Under the pieces are notes generated by a model. It was given only the letters and a program-made list of their open reading frames with translations. It was not told where the DNA came from and did no database searches. The translations under genes were made by a program, and so were the position numbers. Shown one piece after another: positions 41,559 through 54,088 of a DNA stretch of 64,000 nt (the first letter of the stretch is position 1; every line of letters begins with the position of its first letter). Where the stretch lies: assembly GCA_025667525.1 (NCBI GenBank), contig CM046879.1:361726639-361790638 (forward strand). The letters run 5' to 3'. The stretch is from Glebionis coronaria. Lineage: Eukaryota > Streptophyta > Magnoliopsida > Asterales > Asteraceae.

Positions 41559-44500
41559 TGTAACACTCTCAACTTTCGTATCGGTACAGCGGAAGGGTCT
41601 TTCAGAGTGTTACGGGATAGCACAATAACTCCAATCATAGACAACACATAAAAATGGTTGTTCAAGGTTTAACATACATTCATTCGATAAAAAGTTTTAG
41701 AGTGTACAACAGGTCCCAAATTATACAGGTCATATAGTTTACAAAACATAGATCGAATGAACATTTTTATATATTATGTGGGCCATCAGAGTCGATCTCC
41801 ATCCGGATTACCTTCAAGCACCTGAGATAAAAACATGCAAAAATCATATCAGTGAATGCCGAGTGAATTCATAGAGTTTAATAAAAACCGTTATATAAAA
41901 CAATAATTTAAAATCAGAACACAAGTATAATATCGGAAGTAAGTCCTCATATTGCTAGTCAGGCAATATATAAATCAAGCATACATCTTAAACCGTCCAT
42001 GAGACCGTAGTCTCTATATTACCATGATAGGTAATATATTCCTCGTTAATATCGTCGTTATTATGTATAGGATACATTGTAGGATGCATTTTATTAGAAG
42101 TAGGATTATTATAAGCCGCATGACATTGTTACCTTACTATGAAAACAGCGGGCCGCGAACCCGACAAACAATTTGCCCATCTAAGTTAGCGTGTCGTCAC
42201 AAAAATCACGCTATGGAATCTTCTCATACATAAATTCGCTTACCAATCAATGTGGTACGACGGGGACCAACCGTCAAGGCGCGAACTGGGGTGATCGTCC
42301 CCAAATAGTACTATCAAATGCATAAGCGTCTACCAAATCCCGGTAGTTCACAATTCATGCTAATGGGACTTTAAGTGACATAACCTAACTACTAATAATC
42401 CTTTTAGTCTCGTTTATAGGGTCATAGCATCATTCGGGTCCATATCATTAAGCATACCATCGGGACTACTTGTGTTCTATTTTTATCAAAATCTAGCATG
42501 TTATCTCCCTCGCGGGTTTATAAATCATTTTTTATAAAACATTTAAAAGAGTGCGAGGCTATGAACTCACGTTGTTAATGAAAGGCGGATTATCGGCTAC
42601 GGGCGTGCTTCGGTCACGGAAACCTATATAAATAATAATCGGTCTTAGACTCGGTCCAATGAATTTTATCAAAATAACAATATACATATGATGATTTTGT
42701 ACATACGATGATGATCAAGTGGGTTTATACATCCTTGTTTACTCATTTTAGTGTTTACGTTTTGGCAACGTTTTACTAGTTTGCTAGTTTTAACTATTTT
42801 CACGTTTTAAGTCCAATAAGCCTATTATAAGTTCTTTAACTTGTTTTAATCCATTTTATACCTATATTATCAGTATATATACTTTCCATGTTGGGCCCAA
42901 ATGGGTTAAGCCCAATAAGTTCTTTTTACAAGTATTTATCTTATTTAGTCCAATTATTAGTCCAATATGCTTAGTTAGCTCGTTAATGTCCGTATTTCTT
43001 ATTGTTCGGGTTTTATCGGTTTTTACTTGTATTAGTTACTTATATATCAGTATATGACTTTTAAAAACTTTACATTAGACGGTTTTGATCGTCTAAGTTT
43101 TATTTGGAGAAAAACGTTAATTTTACGGTAATAGCCGAAAAAGTCGTAAAAATCAAGTTTATAGTTTTTATTACTTATAAGTATTATTCCACTACCATTT
43201 ATATAATTTATCCATTTAATTAACCTCTTATATATTTATATAAATAAGTTTTATAAGTTAGTGGGTTTTTATTTTACATTTTATACAATAAAATGTGAGT
43301 GCTTATATAATAATAATAAACATTAATTCTTAAAATCTGATTTTTATCTTCATTTTCACCACTTTTACCATATCTAGAGTTCTATAATGAATTAGAAGCT
43401 CATTTTTGGGTGACATGTTCTTCATATTATGTGCTACATTTAACTTAGTTATAGCTACTGCTCATTTTAAGTTCATCTTGCCTTAACAGTCCCTACAAAA
43501 CCGCTTATTCAGATTAGAACACCTAACTTGGTTTGATCATATCTCACTCATTATATTGATTCCATTGCATGGCCAACTCTCACATGTGTATAACATCTTG
43601 TACTTACTGTAAATGGATCATACCATGCAATTTTATCAGTTCAAGTTTTAGTTATATACATTTTTTATACAGCCCACTAAATAATCAAGATTTTATCCTC
43701 ATTTCTTATAGTTATTAACCTTTTTAAGCATATCTATCAACACTTGATCCCCACACAACATTTTTATCATCATATATACATCATATACATATACAAAATG
43801 AAAGAAAATACATTTGTTCTTTACGAAATAACAAGAGAAAAATGGAGAGGATGATCTTCTTTACCAACCAAGTGTAGTTCTTGTTTTTGGAAGACAAGAA
43901 CTTGATGAACACCACAAGTAAGTCCAAGATCATCAAGCACCAAGAACATAAGTTGGGAAATCAGCCCTAGGACACAAGAAAATCACCTCCAATATTGTTA
44001 ATATGGCCACCAAATGATCAAGGCTTCAAGATAACTCCATGATAGAGCTAGTAAACATGTATTTCATGGCTAGAAAAGATCAAAAGGGGTGTGTGTAGCT
44101 TGAAAGTGGACGACAAGGGATGGGGTTTTGAGAGGATTTGAGAGAGTTTGCATGTAAGTAAATGGTGGTATGAGAGTTGCTAGTGGTTTTGACTAAACAA
44201 AGCTTAAAGTGTAAGCTTTGTATTACACTTGTAATAAACTAGCTAACATGATGCCACATCCTAAGATGTGGTGTCATGTGTGCCGTCCAAGCTAGCTAGT
44301 GGGGTGGGACAATGTATTTTGTCCCATCTCACTAGTTTACGGGTATTCCTCGATTCTAGTTTTCTCGATTTGCGTGCCCTCGGGTCGTTTTACGAAAAAC
44401 GTTTTTATAAATTATGAATCAACGTCACAAAACGAATCCAATAAAAATTGTCTCATCAAAAACGGAGTTCAAAAACGTAAATACGTAATCCTAAGGTTTC

Positions 44501-44645
44501 CGGTTTAGTCGTAAAAGACGCTAAATTATGCACGTAAGCCCAAATTTAAATCCGTAAATTGTGAGTTCGTCAACCAACACAAAAATAAGTTTCAAAATAT
44601 TATACGAGAAAATAATTCACTACCTGAAATTGTTAGATTGTCACA
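41559..44645 (-). repeat. Element F 5' LTR
   Basis: 3087 bases, matching 32361-35442 with scattered substitutions (about 20 in the first 700 bases I compared). It has the three-stem-loop block at 42259-42346. No ORF is present. Confidence 0.94.
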
Positions 44646-44650
44646 TTGAA

Positions 44651-45691
44651 TGAAACATTTCAAAATCTTTTATCTATAAACATTTTTCACAAAATGTCTA
44701 AAAATATTTTGACTATAACGGTGCTGAAGAATTCCCGAGTTACCGACAAGGCCAGACTGAGAAGTGTTATTTTAATATATATATATAACTTGGATTATAT
44801 ATATGTTGTAATTTTATTACATGATTTTTTGATGATTATTTTAATACGTATACGAGATATTTATACGACGTAGATTGTCACAAGAAACCCTAACTCCCCT
44901 AGCAAATTAATCGAAGCTATTTCCGTAGGAATTCTAGCTATTCCAGATCTAAACCAAGTTGTGGATATTTATGATCCTAAAAAAATGGTTGATATTCGTA
45001 GAAATGTTGATAGTAGTTGACTATGATCTTGAAGAAGAATTGGCGAGATTAAATCTGATATCGATGTCATGACGATCTTTCCTTATAGAGTGGAGTTTGA
45101 CAAAAACTTACCACCTAAAAAGATGTCATCTGACTCGGTTTCACCCAATTCTTAAATTTGAAATAGAAAGGGTGAATGTTGCACTTGAGGCTGTCATTGG
45201 AGCCTTTACCCAAAAGCCTCATGCCACTAGTACCTTTCCGATAAGTCTAAATGAATGTGTGAGTTATTTCATACTAGTGAATCATTTGATAACTATTGAT
45301 GAAGGAGCTATAGGATTGGAAATTAAGTGTTGTTCATATCGAACTTTTATTGTCCTTTCAAGGTCTAAGAATAAGGTTGAAAGTATTGGAGAATGAGGTA
45401 GGATATCGCATTGAGTATGATTTGGTTGAAACTTGAATAAAGTCAAATTTAATTCGTATGGAATACGAGATTGTCAAGAGGAAGTCGTTAAGTCCTGTGA
45501 TTGAATTATAAGGTTTTAAATGATTGTTGATTCGTGTTAAGGGTTGTTCCTAGGCCATTATACAATGACGAGGATGCCTAGTGTCCAAGAAATAAATTGA
45601 ACAAATCTTCTTCTGAATTGGGACCGATGGACTTTCCGGGACATGTGGAACACCTAATGGTAATGCACGTGATGCCTAATAACATTATTAG
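44651..45691 (+). pseudogene. Element G leader and degenerate 5' ORF
   Basis: Up to about 44880 the sequence follows the leader of F (including the ACGGTGC and ATACGAGATAT blocks), up to the point where F starts its acidic ORF; G has lost that ATG. Downstream are only short, broken frames (the longest is 45097-45396) with no family I recognise. The acidic composition of the ORF of F is not evident. H interrupts at 45692. Confidence 0.55.
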
Positions 45692-47262
45692 TGTTAACTA
45701 ATCTTTCTTAGTTTTGATCACAACAAACTATACAACACATTTAGTGTAAAACACAAAACGAATTATTTAACTAACACTATCATCAAGGTAATAATCATAT
45801 CACTAACCTTTCTTAATCATACTTAGTGATCATCAGAATGATTATCCTTAAAACTCACTTTTGTTAATATGACAAAAGACTTTTTAATAAACTTTCTTTT
45901 TTATAAAATTTTTTATTAAAATGGAAAATGAAAATTTGAAAATAGCATATTCCATATGCTATTAGAATATCCTTTGAAGGCTTCAAATACTTCAGATATT
46001 CTTACCCCACTAAAAGACAAAAAACGGAGCGTACTCTAGGGGCAAAACCTTAAGTAGCTAGACGGTTCCCTAGCGATATGGAACCGCCGGGCTAGATAAG
46101 GTACCGCGCCCAGATAGCCGTTATATATCCGTTATACTTTTTCTCCTTTAAATAGTGGGTCAAATCTCATTTTCCAACAAGCCTCTTGGACGTTCTTCTC
46201 AGCCCCCTTTCTCTTTTCTATAGCATAATCATTAGTAAATGATCACTTAAAGTTTTAAGGATGTTTACATATGATTATCCTCTTGATCCCCTCCTTTACC
46301 TTGTCCAATGAGAAGGTCACTCACTCACTAGTGTTGTGATAAAGATGAATCTATGAGCTAGTCATATTCATCATGATACCCTTTTTGTTTTATGTCAATC
46401 CATTGCATTTATGAATACTTGGACTAGTTGTGTTCATCCAAGTTATTTGTGAATACTTGAATTTGTTGTGTACATCCATTGCATATGTGTTTGCTTGGAT
46501 TTGTGTTGTGTAAATCCAAGCTACATGTGTGTACTTGGATAAGTGTAGTTGAGTTGTAATAGATTTGATTAGTAGTTCTCACTAATCTATAAAGTGATGT
46601 GGTTGTGTCTTGTGAGTTCTCACTAAACTTGAAAGTGATTAGTAGTTGTGTTGTGTGAGGTTCTCACTTAGCTTCAAAGTGAAGAGTCGTGAAGATTAGT
46701 TCTAGCTTTGGATTAGAACTCGACATCTAGCCTTGTGTCGTAAAATGGTGAAGTAGGCAACGTCGTGAAGATTGGTTCTACCTTAAGATTAGAACTCGAC
46801 ATCTAGCCTTGTGTCGTTAAATTGTGAAGTAGGCAACATTGTGTAGATTGGTCCTAGCTAAAGATTAGGTCTCGACATTTAGCTTAGTGTCAAAAAATAA
46901 TGTAAGAGACGATGTAAGGTTTTCTCCACCAAGAAGGGAGCTTGTGGATATAGTGTAAATCTCGAGTAGGTGTACTCGAGGAGTGGAGTAGAAACGAGGA
47001 TAGAGCCTCGTTGTCGAACCACTATAAATCTTGGTGTCTTCCCACTAGGTTGTCTCCTTCCTTACTCTTTACTTATTTCATTATCATTACACTTACCTAT
47101 TATATTTGCTAGTGCATTTGAATTGAACCTAATCATTATGCAACTTAGATTCAAGAAAAAGATAGTTTTGATACAAACCAAATTGAAAGTAATTTTAATT
47201 TGGTTGCCAATCGAAGAGAAACTATTCACCCCCCCCCCCCCCCCCCCCTTCTAGTTTCTACA
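45692..47262 (+). repeat. Element H 5' LTR
   Basis: TG to CA, 1571 bases. A TATA-like CTTTAAATAG lies near 46147, and palindrome copy 1 (46041-46107) sits just upstream of it. Three direct repeats near 46690-46900 contain GTCGTGAAGATTRGTTCTA and AACTCGACATCTAGC. A 20-base C-run (47229-47248) lies near the end. Confidence 0.8.
46041..46107. repeat. Nested palindrome, copy 1 (element H LTR)
   Basis: Inner arms CGGTTCC/GGAACCG, outer right arm GATAAGGTACCGC (46095-46107). The outer left arm is eroded. It has the same layout as copies 3 and 4. Confidence 0.6.
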
Positions 47263-47264
47263 AT

Positions 47265-47276
47265 TGGTATCAGAGC
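47265..47276 (+). promoter_or_regulatory. Element H primer binding site (initiator tRNA-Met)
   Basis: TGGTATCAGAGC lies two bases past the LTR end. Confidence 0.9.
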
Positions 47277-49166
47277 GATGTCACTCAAGATCTTTGAAGT
47301 ATATTGTACTTTGAAACTTGGATCGATCCATTGTCTCCTAAAATTAGAAGGTCAAGTTGTACTAAAGTTTCTCTTTGGTCAAAACTATTTTGTTTTTGCA
47401 AAATAGGTCTTTTAATTGATAATATTGCATCCCTCTTAAGATTAGTAGTCTTTATGCATTTTAGATCTACTCTTGAAGTGTATCTACTAGTTTGCATCTT
47501 TCTTTGTGTAGGTACTCATGAAGATCAATCACTTAATTGGTTGTGGATTGAGTTACTTGCACTTGTAGAAGACTCATCTTCATTGATCTTTAACATCTTT
47601 GAATGATGATACCAAGATGATTGGGAATGATACTAGTCCTTGAAGACTTAGTACTCATCATAGTCATTGTTGGGCATAGCATTCATTCCTTGATGGATTT
47701 CTCTTTGTGGCCAAGGTACGCTTTCGTTCTTCCACACGCCCTTTGATCATTCTTTTGATCATTACTTGACAATGTGCTTGTTCTTGGCATCCTTGCCTTG
47801 ACATTTGTTTCTGATTCTTTTCTTTTATCCTCTCAAACCGTCATTGCTTGGATACTTGACTCACTATGGTGATGTAGAGTCAGTTAGTAGTAGCTTAAAG
47901 TATCAAGCATGATTTCCATGGTTTGCACCCATACGGTTAGTAGGCCCTTTGTGGGAGAGAAAGTGAATTAATACCTTGCTCATATTTTGGTTTAGACTAA
48001 GACTATTATTGAAAGTGATCTTAGTCTATACTTGAATAATTCTTTGTGTTTATTCATTACCAAAGCCGTTTAACGTTTCGCCGGAAAGGAACGTCTTAAA
48101 CCACTATATATGACACAAGGTCTTCGTTACCACTATTTGAAGATTGTCAGTAATCCCTTGAGCATTGGTCCTAGTCTTGATTCAATTCCCTTGACTTCTC
48201 TCCACTTTGCCATTTTGCTACGAGTAGTCGTTTGTCCGTTTCGGTTCTTTTCGATCTTGATTCAACTCGTAATCCTTAATTAAAACATATTGCCTAGTGC
48301 TTTGATGGTCCAATGTTATTCTAAAAGGTTCATGATATATTTTTAAGTATCTTAGAAAAACTTGGTTTTTAAAATTTGGCGTTTTTCATTGATAAAAACC
48401 TGCCTCTGTAGGCAGTTCTTTATCTAGGCGGCTCAAACCCGCGGTTCCTTATCGATAAGGTACCGCGGGCAGTAAAGTTTGTCAGAGTGCCAGTTTGATT
48501 ATTTTATTCTTTTTCAAACCACTATCTCTCTCTCTGAAAAAGACACAGCCGACGTTTTTTATCTTTTCCACCATTGTTGAAGCTTCCAAAACTTTCAATC
48601 TCTCAAATTAATTGATTCCAAGCTGTGGGTTTCACTCATCCTTCATCTAACATCAATTAATTGTATGTATTTTCTTCCAATTTCATCTATTTTGCTCTAG
48701 GGTTCATCCTTTCATAATTGGGAGTTTTTAAAATGGAAATTGAATTAAAACCTTAATAGGAATGTGGGTTGACATGGTTATTTTACTATGATTCCTTAGG
48801 TTCATATTCATTAAGATTTCACTAAAACCCACTTGTAGAACAAATCCGAATTTTGGCTAAATGATTTTGGTTAAAAGATGGATTTGAGATGAACCCATGA
48901 ACAAATAGGTAATGACATTGTTAATGCTTACCTAAAAACCTTGTTTTGAAAAACCAATGTTCTAAGTCCATTGTTGATCCAACCTAGTTCATATGTTCTT
49001 GGTAAATAATGGAATAGCTACATTGTGAACATGAGAAAGATATGGATTCATTCCTTTGTTTGTCAAGAAATTGATATAACACATTCTCTTATTTTTTGAT
49101 TTTTGATTTTACTTTTCATATGAGTGATTGGAAAAATATTGTCTTATGTTTATTTAGGTACTAATC
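47277..49166 (+). other. Element H long untranslated leader
   Basis: 1.9 kb with no convincing ORF. It contains palindrome copy 2 (48412-48469) and a CT-rich stretch near 48520. Confidence 0.65.
48412..48469. repeat. Nested palindrome, copy 2
   Basis: Arms CCCGCGGTTCCTTATC (48438-48453) and GATAAGGTACCGCGGG (48454-48469) form a 32-base palindrome with one mismatch. An additional forward unit GCAGTTCTTTATC lies at 48412-48424 (two transitions from GCGGTTCCTTATC). Confidence 0.8.
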
Positions 49167-50279
49167 ATGCCTTCTCAATATCAAAAGGATCATCAATACA
49201 GTAGACAATACATGCCAAACCTTTCCCAAACCTATGCTTCCCACCAACTTCAAAACGCTTTTCCATCCCTTTCTACTCGTTGTTTCCATGAGGGTAGAGT
49301 CGTTGACAAGGAAATAACGGGTTATGACTATATCCAATCTATGTTTGATCTTTCGGGGTTTGATTGCTCGCTCAACATAGAAGAAGATATTTACCCCTTA
49401 TTCCTTCTTGAATTCTTTAGCACCTACTCCATGCTTGAATACAATGGAGAAATTTTCATTCGTTTCGTGTTGAATGATCAATTGATTCAATACTCCCTCG
49501 AAAACTTTGGTGAACTTCTCGGTGTGCCATATGAAAGAACTTGTCGTTTTACGGATTAATGGAGACTTGATGCTCTCTTGGAATCCTACGATAAACCTCC
49601 AAATGACCTCACCAAAATTGATCTAGAGTTCATCCTTTACATCATTTCGAAAGAGCGTGATGGAAACGTTGTGAGAAGCCTTCCTTCAAATGTACGAAAT
49701 GTGAATCGATATGAAGTGCTCTCTAGCGACCTTAAGGATTTTATGGTCCTATGGGAAAATATCCTTAGGGAGAATGTCTTTTGTCTTGGTGGAAACCGAG
49801 ATCATATCCCGGATTGTATGGTGCATATGTTGAGTTACATCTTTACATCCACCAAGTACAATTTGGCATTCTAAATCGCTCGACGAATCAGTTATGCCCT
49901 TTCAAAGCCCAAAACAAACCTTCCCTATGCTATGCTTCTTACTCGCCATTTCAAAAGGGTTGCTCATGATTTTCCCCACCTCGATCTTTCTCGCTTCCAC
50001 CCGGTTCATCGGGTTATGTTGCCTATTCAAGAGGCATATGTAAGAAAGACAAGAAGTGATCGAGGATCGCGAAAATCCGATCATCAAGAGATGGATGATG
50101 AGGACATGGACATGCCAACAAGTGATGGTGATGGCATAGGTACTAGTTCTCACTTCAACTCTTCGAGTAATTCCCACCCATCCTCAAACTCATTCGTGGA
50201 TGGAATTGAAGACTTAGCTCCCCCACCTCATTACTCCTCTAGTGAAGTACCGGAAGATCTTAACATGGAGCATCTCTAA
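49167..50279 (+). pseudogene. Element H ORF1, retroelement-associated protein
   Basis: One frame of 371 codons with two stops (TAA at 49557 and 49872). The start is the ATG of MPSQYQKD. The N-terminal half has IYPLFLLEFFSTYSM, IRFVLNDQLIQYSLENFGELLGVP and ENVFCLGGNRDHIPDC; further on is LPYAMLLTRHFKRVAHDFPHLDL. The C terminus is acidic and serine-rich. I recall proteins with this pattern (FxLEFYST, FVLN, LEEFGEILxIP, NLAYxxxKRI, LPYGMLLTRLF) in retroelement annotations of Asteraceae, without known function. It is not Gag and has no zinc knuckle. It lies upstream of where gag would be. Confidence 0.72.
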
Positions 50280-50982
50280 CGTGAAAATCTTAGGACTAGA
50301 GGTGAATTTCATGAACATCGGGTTGAGTCAAGGAATGGATTCAAGTATTTGGGGAATATGATCAAGGGATTGGGCAAGAAGAGAAGGTGAAAGCTTTGAA
50401 GTATTTTAAAGAATACATGTTGGTAAACATGTAATGTTGAACAATCTTTCTTTTATCTTGGATGTGTATTAACTTATGCTACATGTTTAGATTGTTATTT
50501 ATTTTGATCCTAAATATTGTTTATGCCATTATGTTTGTGATTTACATAGCTTTGTGCATGCCTTATGATAGTTAACTTCTTAGATTTTGGTCAGTAGTTA
50601 ACTTTGGCTTGTGAATCCTTTGGTAAAACTCTGGGTTAACCAAAATTTGGGATGTGAAACATTTGAAAGACCTCTGGTCGCGGTTCCATATCGACCCGCG
50701 GATCCTTATCGATAAGGAACCGCCGGTCCTAGATATGGAACCGCCGCCACTGTGTTCGACATAATCTTTTGCTTTACATTATTTTCTTCAATCTGTGTAA
50801 ACTTTGCATGATTCTTTGCAAAAACCTGCATATTTCCTAAACTAGGTTACCTAAATTCATTATTCACCTAAAATGATTTTAACCCATTACTAGTTTGGAT
50901 CATCCACTCACCCATTTAAACCTACCTTGTTAGTCATGTTCTTCACACATCAAAACATCCTTCCCTAACCCTTAAACCACCC
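50280..50982 (+). other. Element H spacer between ORF1 and ORF2
   Basis: 700 bases without an ORF. It holds palindrome copy 3 (50680-50744). Confidence 0.65.
50680..50744. repeat. Nested palindrome, copy 3 (best preserved)
   Basis: Outer arms GCGGTTCCATATC (50680-50692) and GATATGGAACCGC (50732-50744) pair perfectly. Inner arms GCGGATCCTTATC (50698-50710) and GATAAGGAACCGC (50711-50723) pair with one mismatch. Between them GACC and GGTC can also pair. Confidence 0.88.
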
Positions 50983-51674
50983 TTGTCAACCATGGTTTCT
51001 ACAAAAACCTCAAACACCCCAAGGAAAACACTTAAGATTAGGATTAAGGTACCCAAGCGTAACTCCTCACCCTTTCACACACCCAAAAATGAGATGGTTC
51101 TAATCCTCATTTCCTCATCACCTTCACCACCCCTTGCACCATTCAAGACAACATCCACCCATGGTACTAACCACTCCATTGGTTCTACCTCCTCTTCATT
51201 CAACTCAAGAATGAATGAGCTCTCTTCACCCTTCACTCCAAGTGCACCCTTGGATGTGACCACACAAACCAACCAATCCAAAGCATTCCTTTTATGAAAG
51301 ACTTTGATGACACCTTGGTGACTTCACCATTTACCCCTCCTAACTCACTCATTTCACCAACCTTGGAGAACATACCTCCACACTCACCCATTTCTCCTTT
51401 GGGGAATATGCCTCCACTCTCACCCACATCACACTTGGAGAACATGCCTCCTCCACCTCCACCAAACTCAAACATTCCAATTTTGGGTGTCCCACTTTCC
51501 CTCCTTTTGGGTGATCCTTACTATGGGTTTCAAGAGACTCATGGTCCTAATTGTCCATGTTGCCTCTACAACCACTACATCATCCATAACCTTAGGATGG
51601 AGATGTTTGGACTACATAGTAGGTTGCAAGAGTTCTTGCTTACCTTGTTCTCCATGCCTCCTCCTACGAGATGA
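50983..51674 (+). pseudogene. Element H ORF2, proline/serine-rich protein
   Basis: About 230 residues in two frames (50983-51297, then 51294-51674) joined by a one-base shift near 51295. The N terminus is basic (RKTLKIRIKVPKRN); the middle is a Ser/Pro/Thr-rich low-complexity chain with three repeats like SPxxxLENMPP. The C terminus has NCPCCLYNHYIIHNLRMEMFGLHSRLQEF, which suggests a small metal site and an amphipathic helix. I do not recognise the family. No gag or pol motif is present. Confidence 0.6.
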
Positions 51675-52339
51675 ATGATGAGTTTTCTTAATAAGTTTTT
51701 TTAACAAAACCAAGCCAAAGAAGACTACTCATCTAGATTTAATGTTAAGCTAGCTTTGTATTAGTTAGTTTTTTCATTTTTCATTGTATTTGCTTCCTTC
51801 ATGAGTGTTTCATGAAGTTTTTCTATGGATTTAGCTTTATGTGTTCCTATTCTTATGTGCACATTAATCAACTTTAATTTGAAATTAAAATTGAACCTAA
51901 ATATATCACAACCTATAAAAACTTGACTAAAATTGGTTCAAAATGATATCTAAATTATTTTGTCACCCTTTGTCAAGACATTCTTTGTGAATGTGTTGCT
52001 TTTATGCAACCCTAGCATAATTTAGTGCTAATAGTGGTAAAATTCAAAGATTTGCAATTTTTTGAAAAAGTCTTTGTTTTTCTCAAAACCCTGGAAAAAC
52101 TTGGTTTCAAGTCTACTGCACGCGGATCCTTAAAGTCTCGCGGTTCCTTAAGTGGTAAGGAACCGCCGGTCCCTATAAGGTACCGCAGACAGTAAATGAC
52201 TTTTGACACGTTTTTTATCAAAATTCTGTAAACCCTATACCCTATCAAGATTCCTTGTTTGCTCAATTTGGCTAAACATTCCTTGACACTTCACATTTTG
52301 TATTCAAATTCTTACATTGATTACATTTTACTTATACCC
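51675..52339 (+). other. Element H non-coding stretch before insertion of I
   Basis: No ORF. It contains palindrome copy 4 (52122-52186). Element I interrupts at 52340. Confidence 0.6.
52122..52186. repeat. Nested palindrome, copy 4
   Basis: Inner arms GCGGTTCCTTA (52140-52150) and TAAGGAACCGC (52156-52166) pair perfectly. Outer arms GCGGATCCTTA (52122-52132) and TAAGGTACCGC (52176-52186) pair with two mismatches. The total span of 65 bases equals copy 3. Confidence 0.85.
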
Positions 52340-54088
52340 TAATACGAGGTTTTTACCTAGTATAAAAATTAAAGTTTGTTGAAGTGGTCTAATCGAATTG
52401 ATTACTGGTTCAAAGTGTGACTCAATTGTTTTTGGTTAAGAAAGATGTTGTCGTTGTAGTAAAAATAAAAGTGCACAAACTTTAAAGTAAAAGCAGGTAA
52501 TTAAAATCTAAACCTAATTAAAATAAATGACAAGAATTTAAAAGGCGTGATGAAAAGTAAATAGCACAAACTTAAAACTATCCTAAAGGCAAAATTAAAC
52601 TAAAGGCAAGCTTAAAATAAACTAAGGCAAGTAGAATAAAAGTGCGTCTAAGTAAAAAGGCGGGAAAAATAAATCTTAAAACTAAATGTATAAAATTACA
52701 AAAACTGGAAAACACTCATTCAGAATAAATCCTTCATTCGGAATAAACAAGTTCATCTGGAATAAATGCTTCATCCGGAATATTGGCTTCATCCGGAATA
52801 TTCCCCTCATTCGGAATAATTGCTCATCCGGAATATTGGCTTCATTCGGAATAATCACTCATCCGGAATAAATTGCTTGATCCGGAATATTGGTTCATTC
52901 GGAATAAATGAGTTTGTTCGGAATAACTTAAAACAAACCTTCATTCGGAATAATAAAAAGGAAAGCTTCATTCGGAATATAAACTCATCCGGAATAATCC
53001 TTTCATCCGGAAAAATGCTTCATCCAGAATAATGTGTTCATCCGGAATATTCACTCGTTCGGAATAAAATGCTCATTCGGAATGATATGTTCATCCTGAA
53101 TATATTACTGATTAGGAAAAATAAGCTCATCTGGAATAAAACTAAGGAAGTGCTGGTTCGGAATAAAAGGTTGATCCGGAATAACCTGGAAAAACAGAAA
53201 AAGCGAAGAACACAAAAGGCTACGAATTCAATCTAATCTAATCAAAATCAACCAAAAGATTAAGCAAGACTAATCACAAATAATCAACTAATGATAATCT
53301 ATCAATCCAAATCAATAAAACTAACAATAAACACCACAATAATCAAAACACACTTGATTAAATCAATAAAAAATTCAAGAACATGAACATAAACAATAAG
53401 CATAAAGATTAAATATTAAACAAAAAAGGAAGATAAAAGATTAACAAGAAAAGTAAAGATTCAATAACAATAAAAGAAAACTTACTTGAATTTAAGGAAT
53501 TAAAGTGCAAGACAATTACGTAAATTACATGAATTTAAAGTGCAAGTAATTAAAATTGTGGAAGAACTAATTGTCACTATTAGCCAACAAAATGTAAAAA
53601 TGAAGCTAATGACTCTATTTATAGGGGAGGAGGTGATTAGTGGAAGGAAGCTTCCTCCTCTCTTTCTTCTTTCTTTAATTATCTTTTAATCCTTCGTCTT
53701 TAGTCTTTAATCTTTTAAATTCTTCGACCTTTCAGACTTTGTCTCGGGATTACTTTAAACTCGTCTTGTGATTTCTTCATAAATTAGACTTGAGTTCTTC
53801 GGCTTAATTAAACATCCGTCTTTGGACTTTTTCTTCGATAAATCTTCAGAATAGGCCTTGGACTTCCGTTCTTTTTGCACTCTTGATTTCTTGACTTCGT
53901 CTTTTGTCTTTTTCTTCGATAGAAGCCCGTGAAAGCCGTGTTTTCTTCCCTTTTAACATTTTGATCCTAAAATCACAACAAAAACACAAACCACGCATAA
54001 TTCCGACATTTACGACATAAAATACACGTTTTGGCCTGGTTATTATTGTAATTAAGTGGTAAAAGGATGGGTGTTTACACACCTATCA
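52340..54088 (-). repeat. Element I 3' LTR
   Basis: On the minus strand it begins TGATAGG with the same terminal hairpin as C (plus 54066-54087). It contains the purine-rich U3, a TATA-like CTATAAATAG near 53618-53627 and the ATTCCG array (52718-53190). No ORF is present. Confidence 0.9.

Larger units (their letters stand above)
32361..44645 (-). mobile_element. Element F: near-intact chromovirus (Tekay/Del type)
   Basis: A complete 12.3 kb element with target duplication TTGAA (32356-32360 and 44646-44650). On the minus strand the order is 5' LTR (41559-44645), PBS, acidic/coiled-coil ORF, gag-pol with C-terminal chromodomain, hairpin, PPT and 3' LTR (32361-35442). The LTRs are about 97 percent alike by eye. 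The gag-pol frame has three nonsense codons and no frameshift. F is inserted 60 bases past the LTR of G, its own relative. Confidence 0.95.
30232..45691 (+). mobile_element. Element G: remnant of an F-family element, split by F
   Basis: G consists of a truncated LTR (30232-32300), PBS and leader (32301-32360), then, after removal of F, more leader and decayed sequence (44651-45691). Leader sequence across the F insertion lines up with the leader of F itself (41270-41558 minus). The left part of the LTR is missing at the junction with E, and the right part is cut by H. Confidence 0.8.
45692..52339 (+). mobile_element. Element H: copia/SIRE-like element, 5' part
   Basis: A 5' LTR (45692-47262) starts TGTTAACTAATC with a GTTTTGATCACAAC stretch typical of copia LTRs and ends in a C-run plus TCTACA, followed by an initiator tRNA-Met PBS. 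The interior has two decayed ORFs and four nested palindromes (one in the LTR). No gag or pol of H is in the window; they may follow beyond I/J/K or be absent. The 5 bases before the LTR are ATTAG. The other end is not visible. Confidence 0.8.

Noticed and set aside
47304..47606. 100-codon frame after the H primer site
   Set aside because: It has no ATG-supported conservation, mixed composition and no match to Gag; treated as leader.
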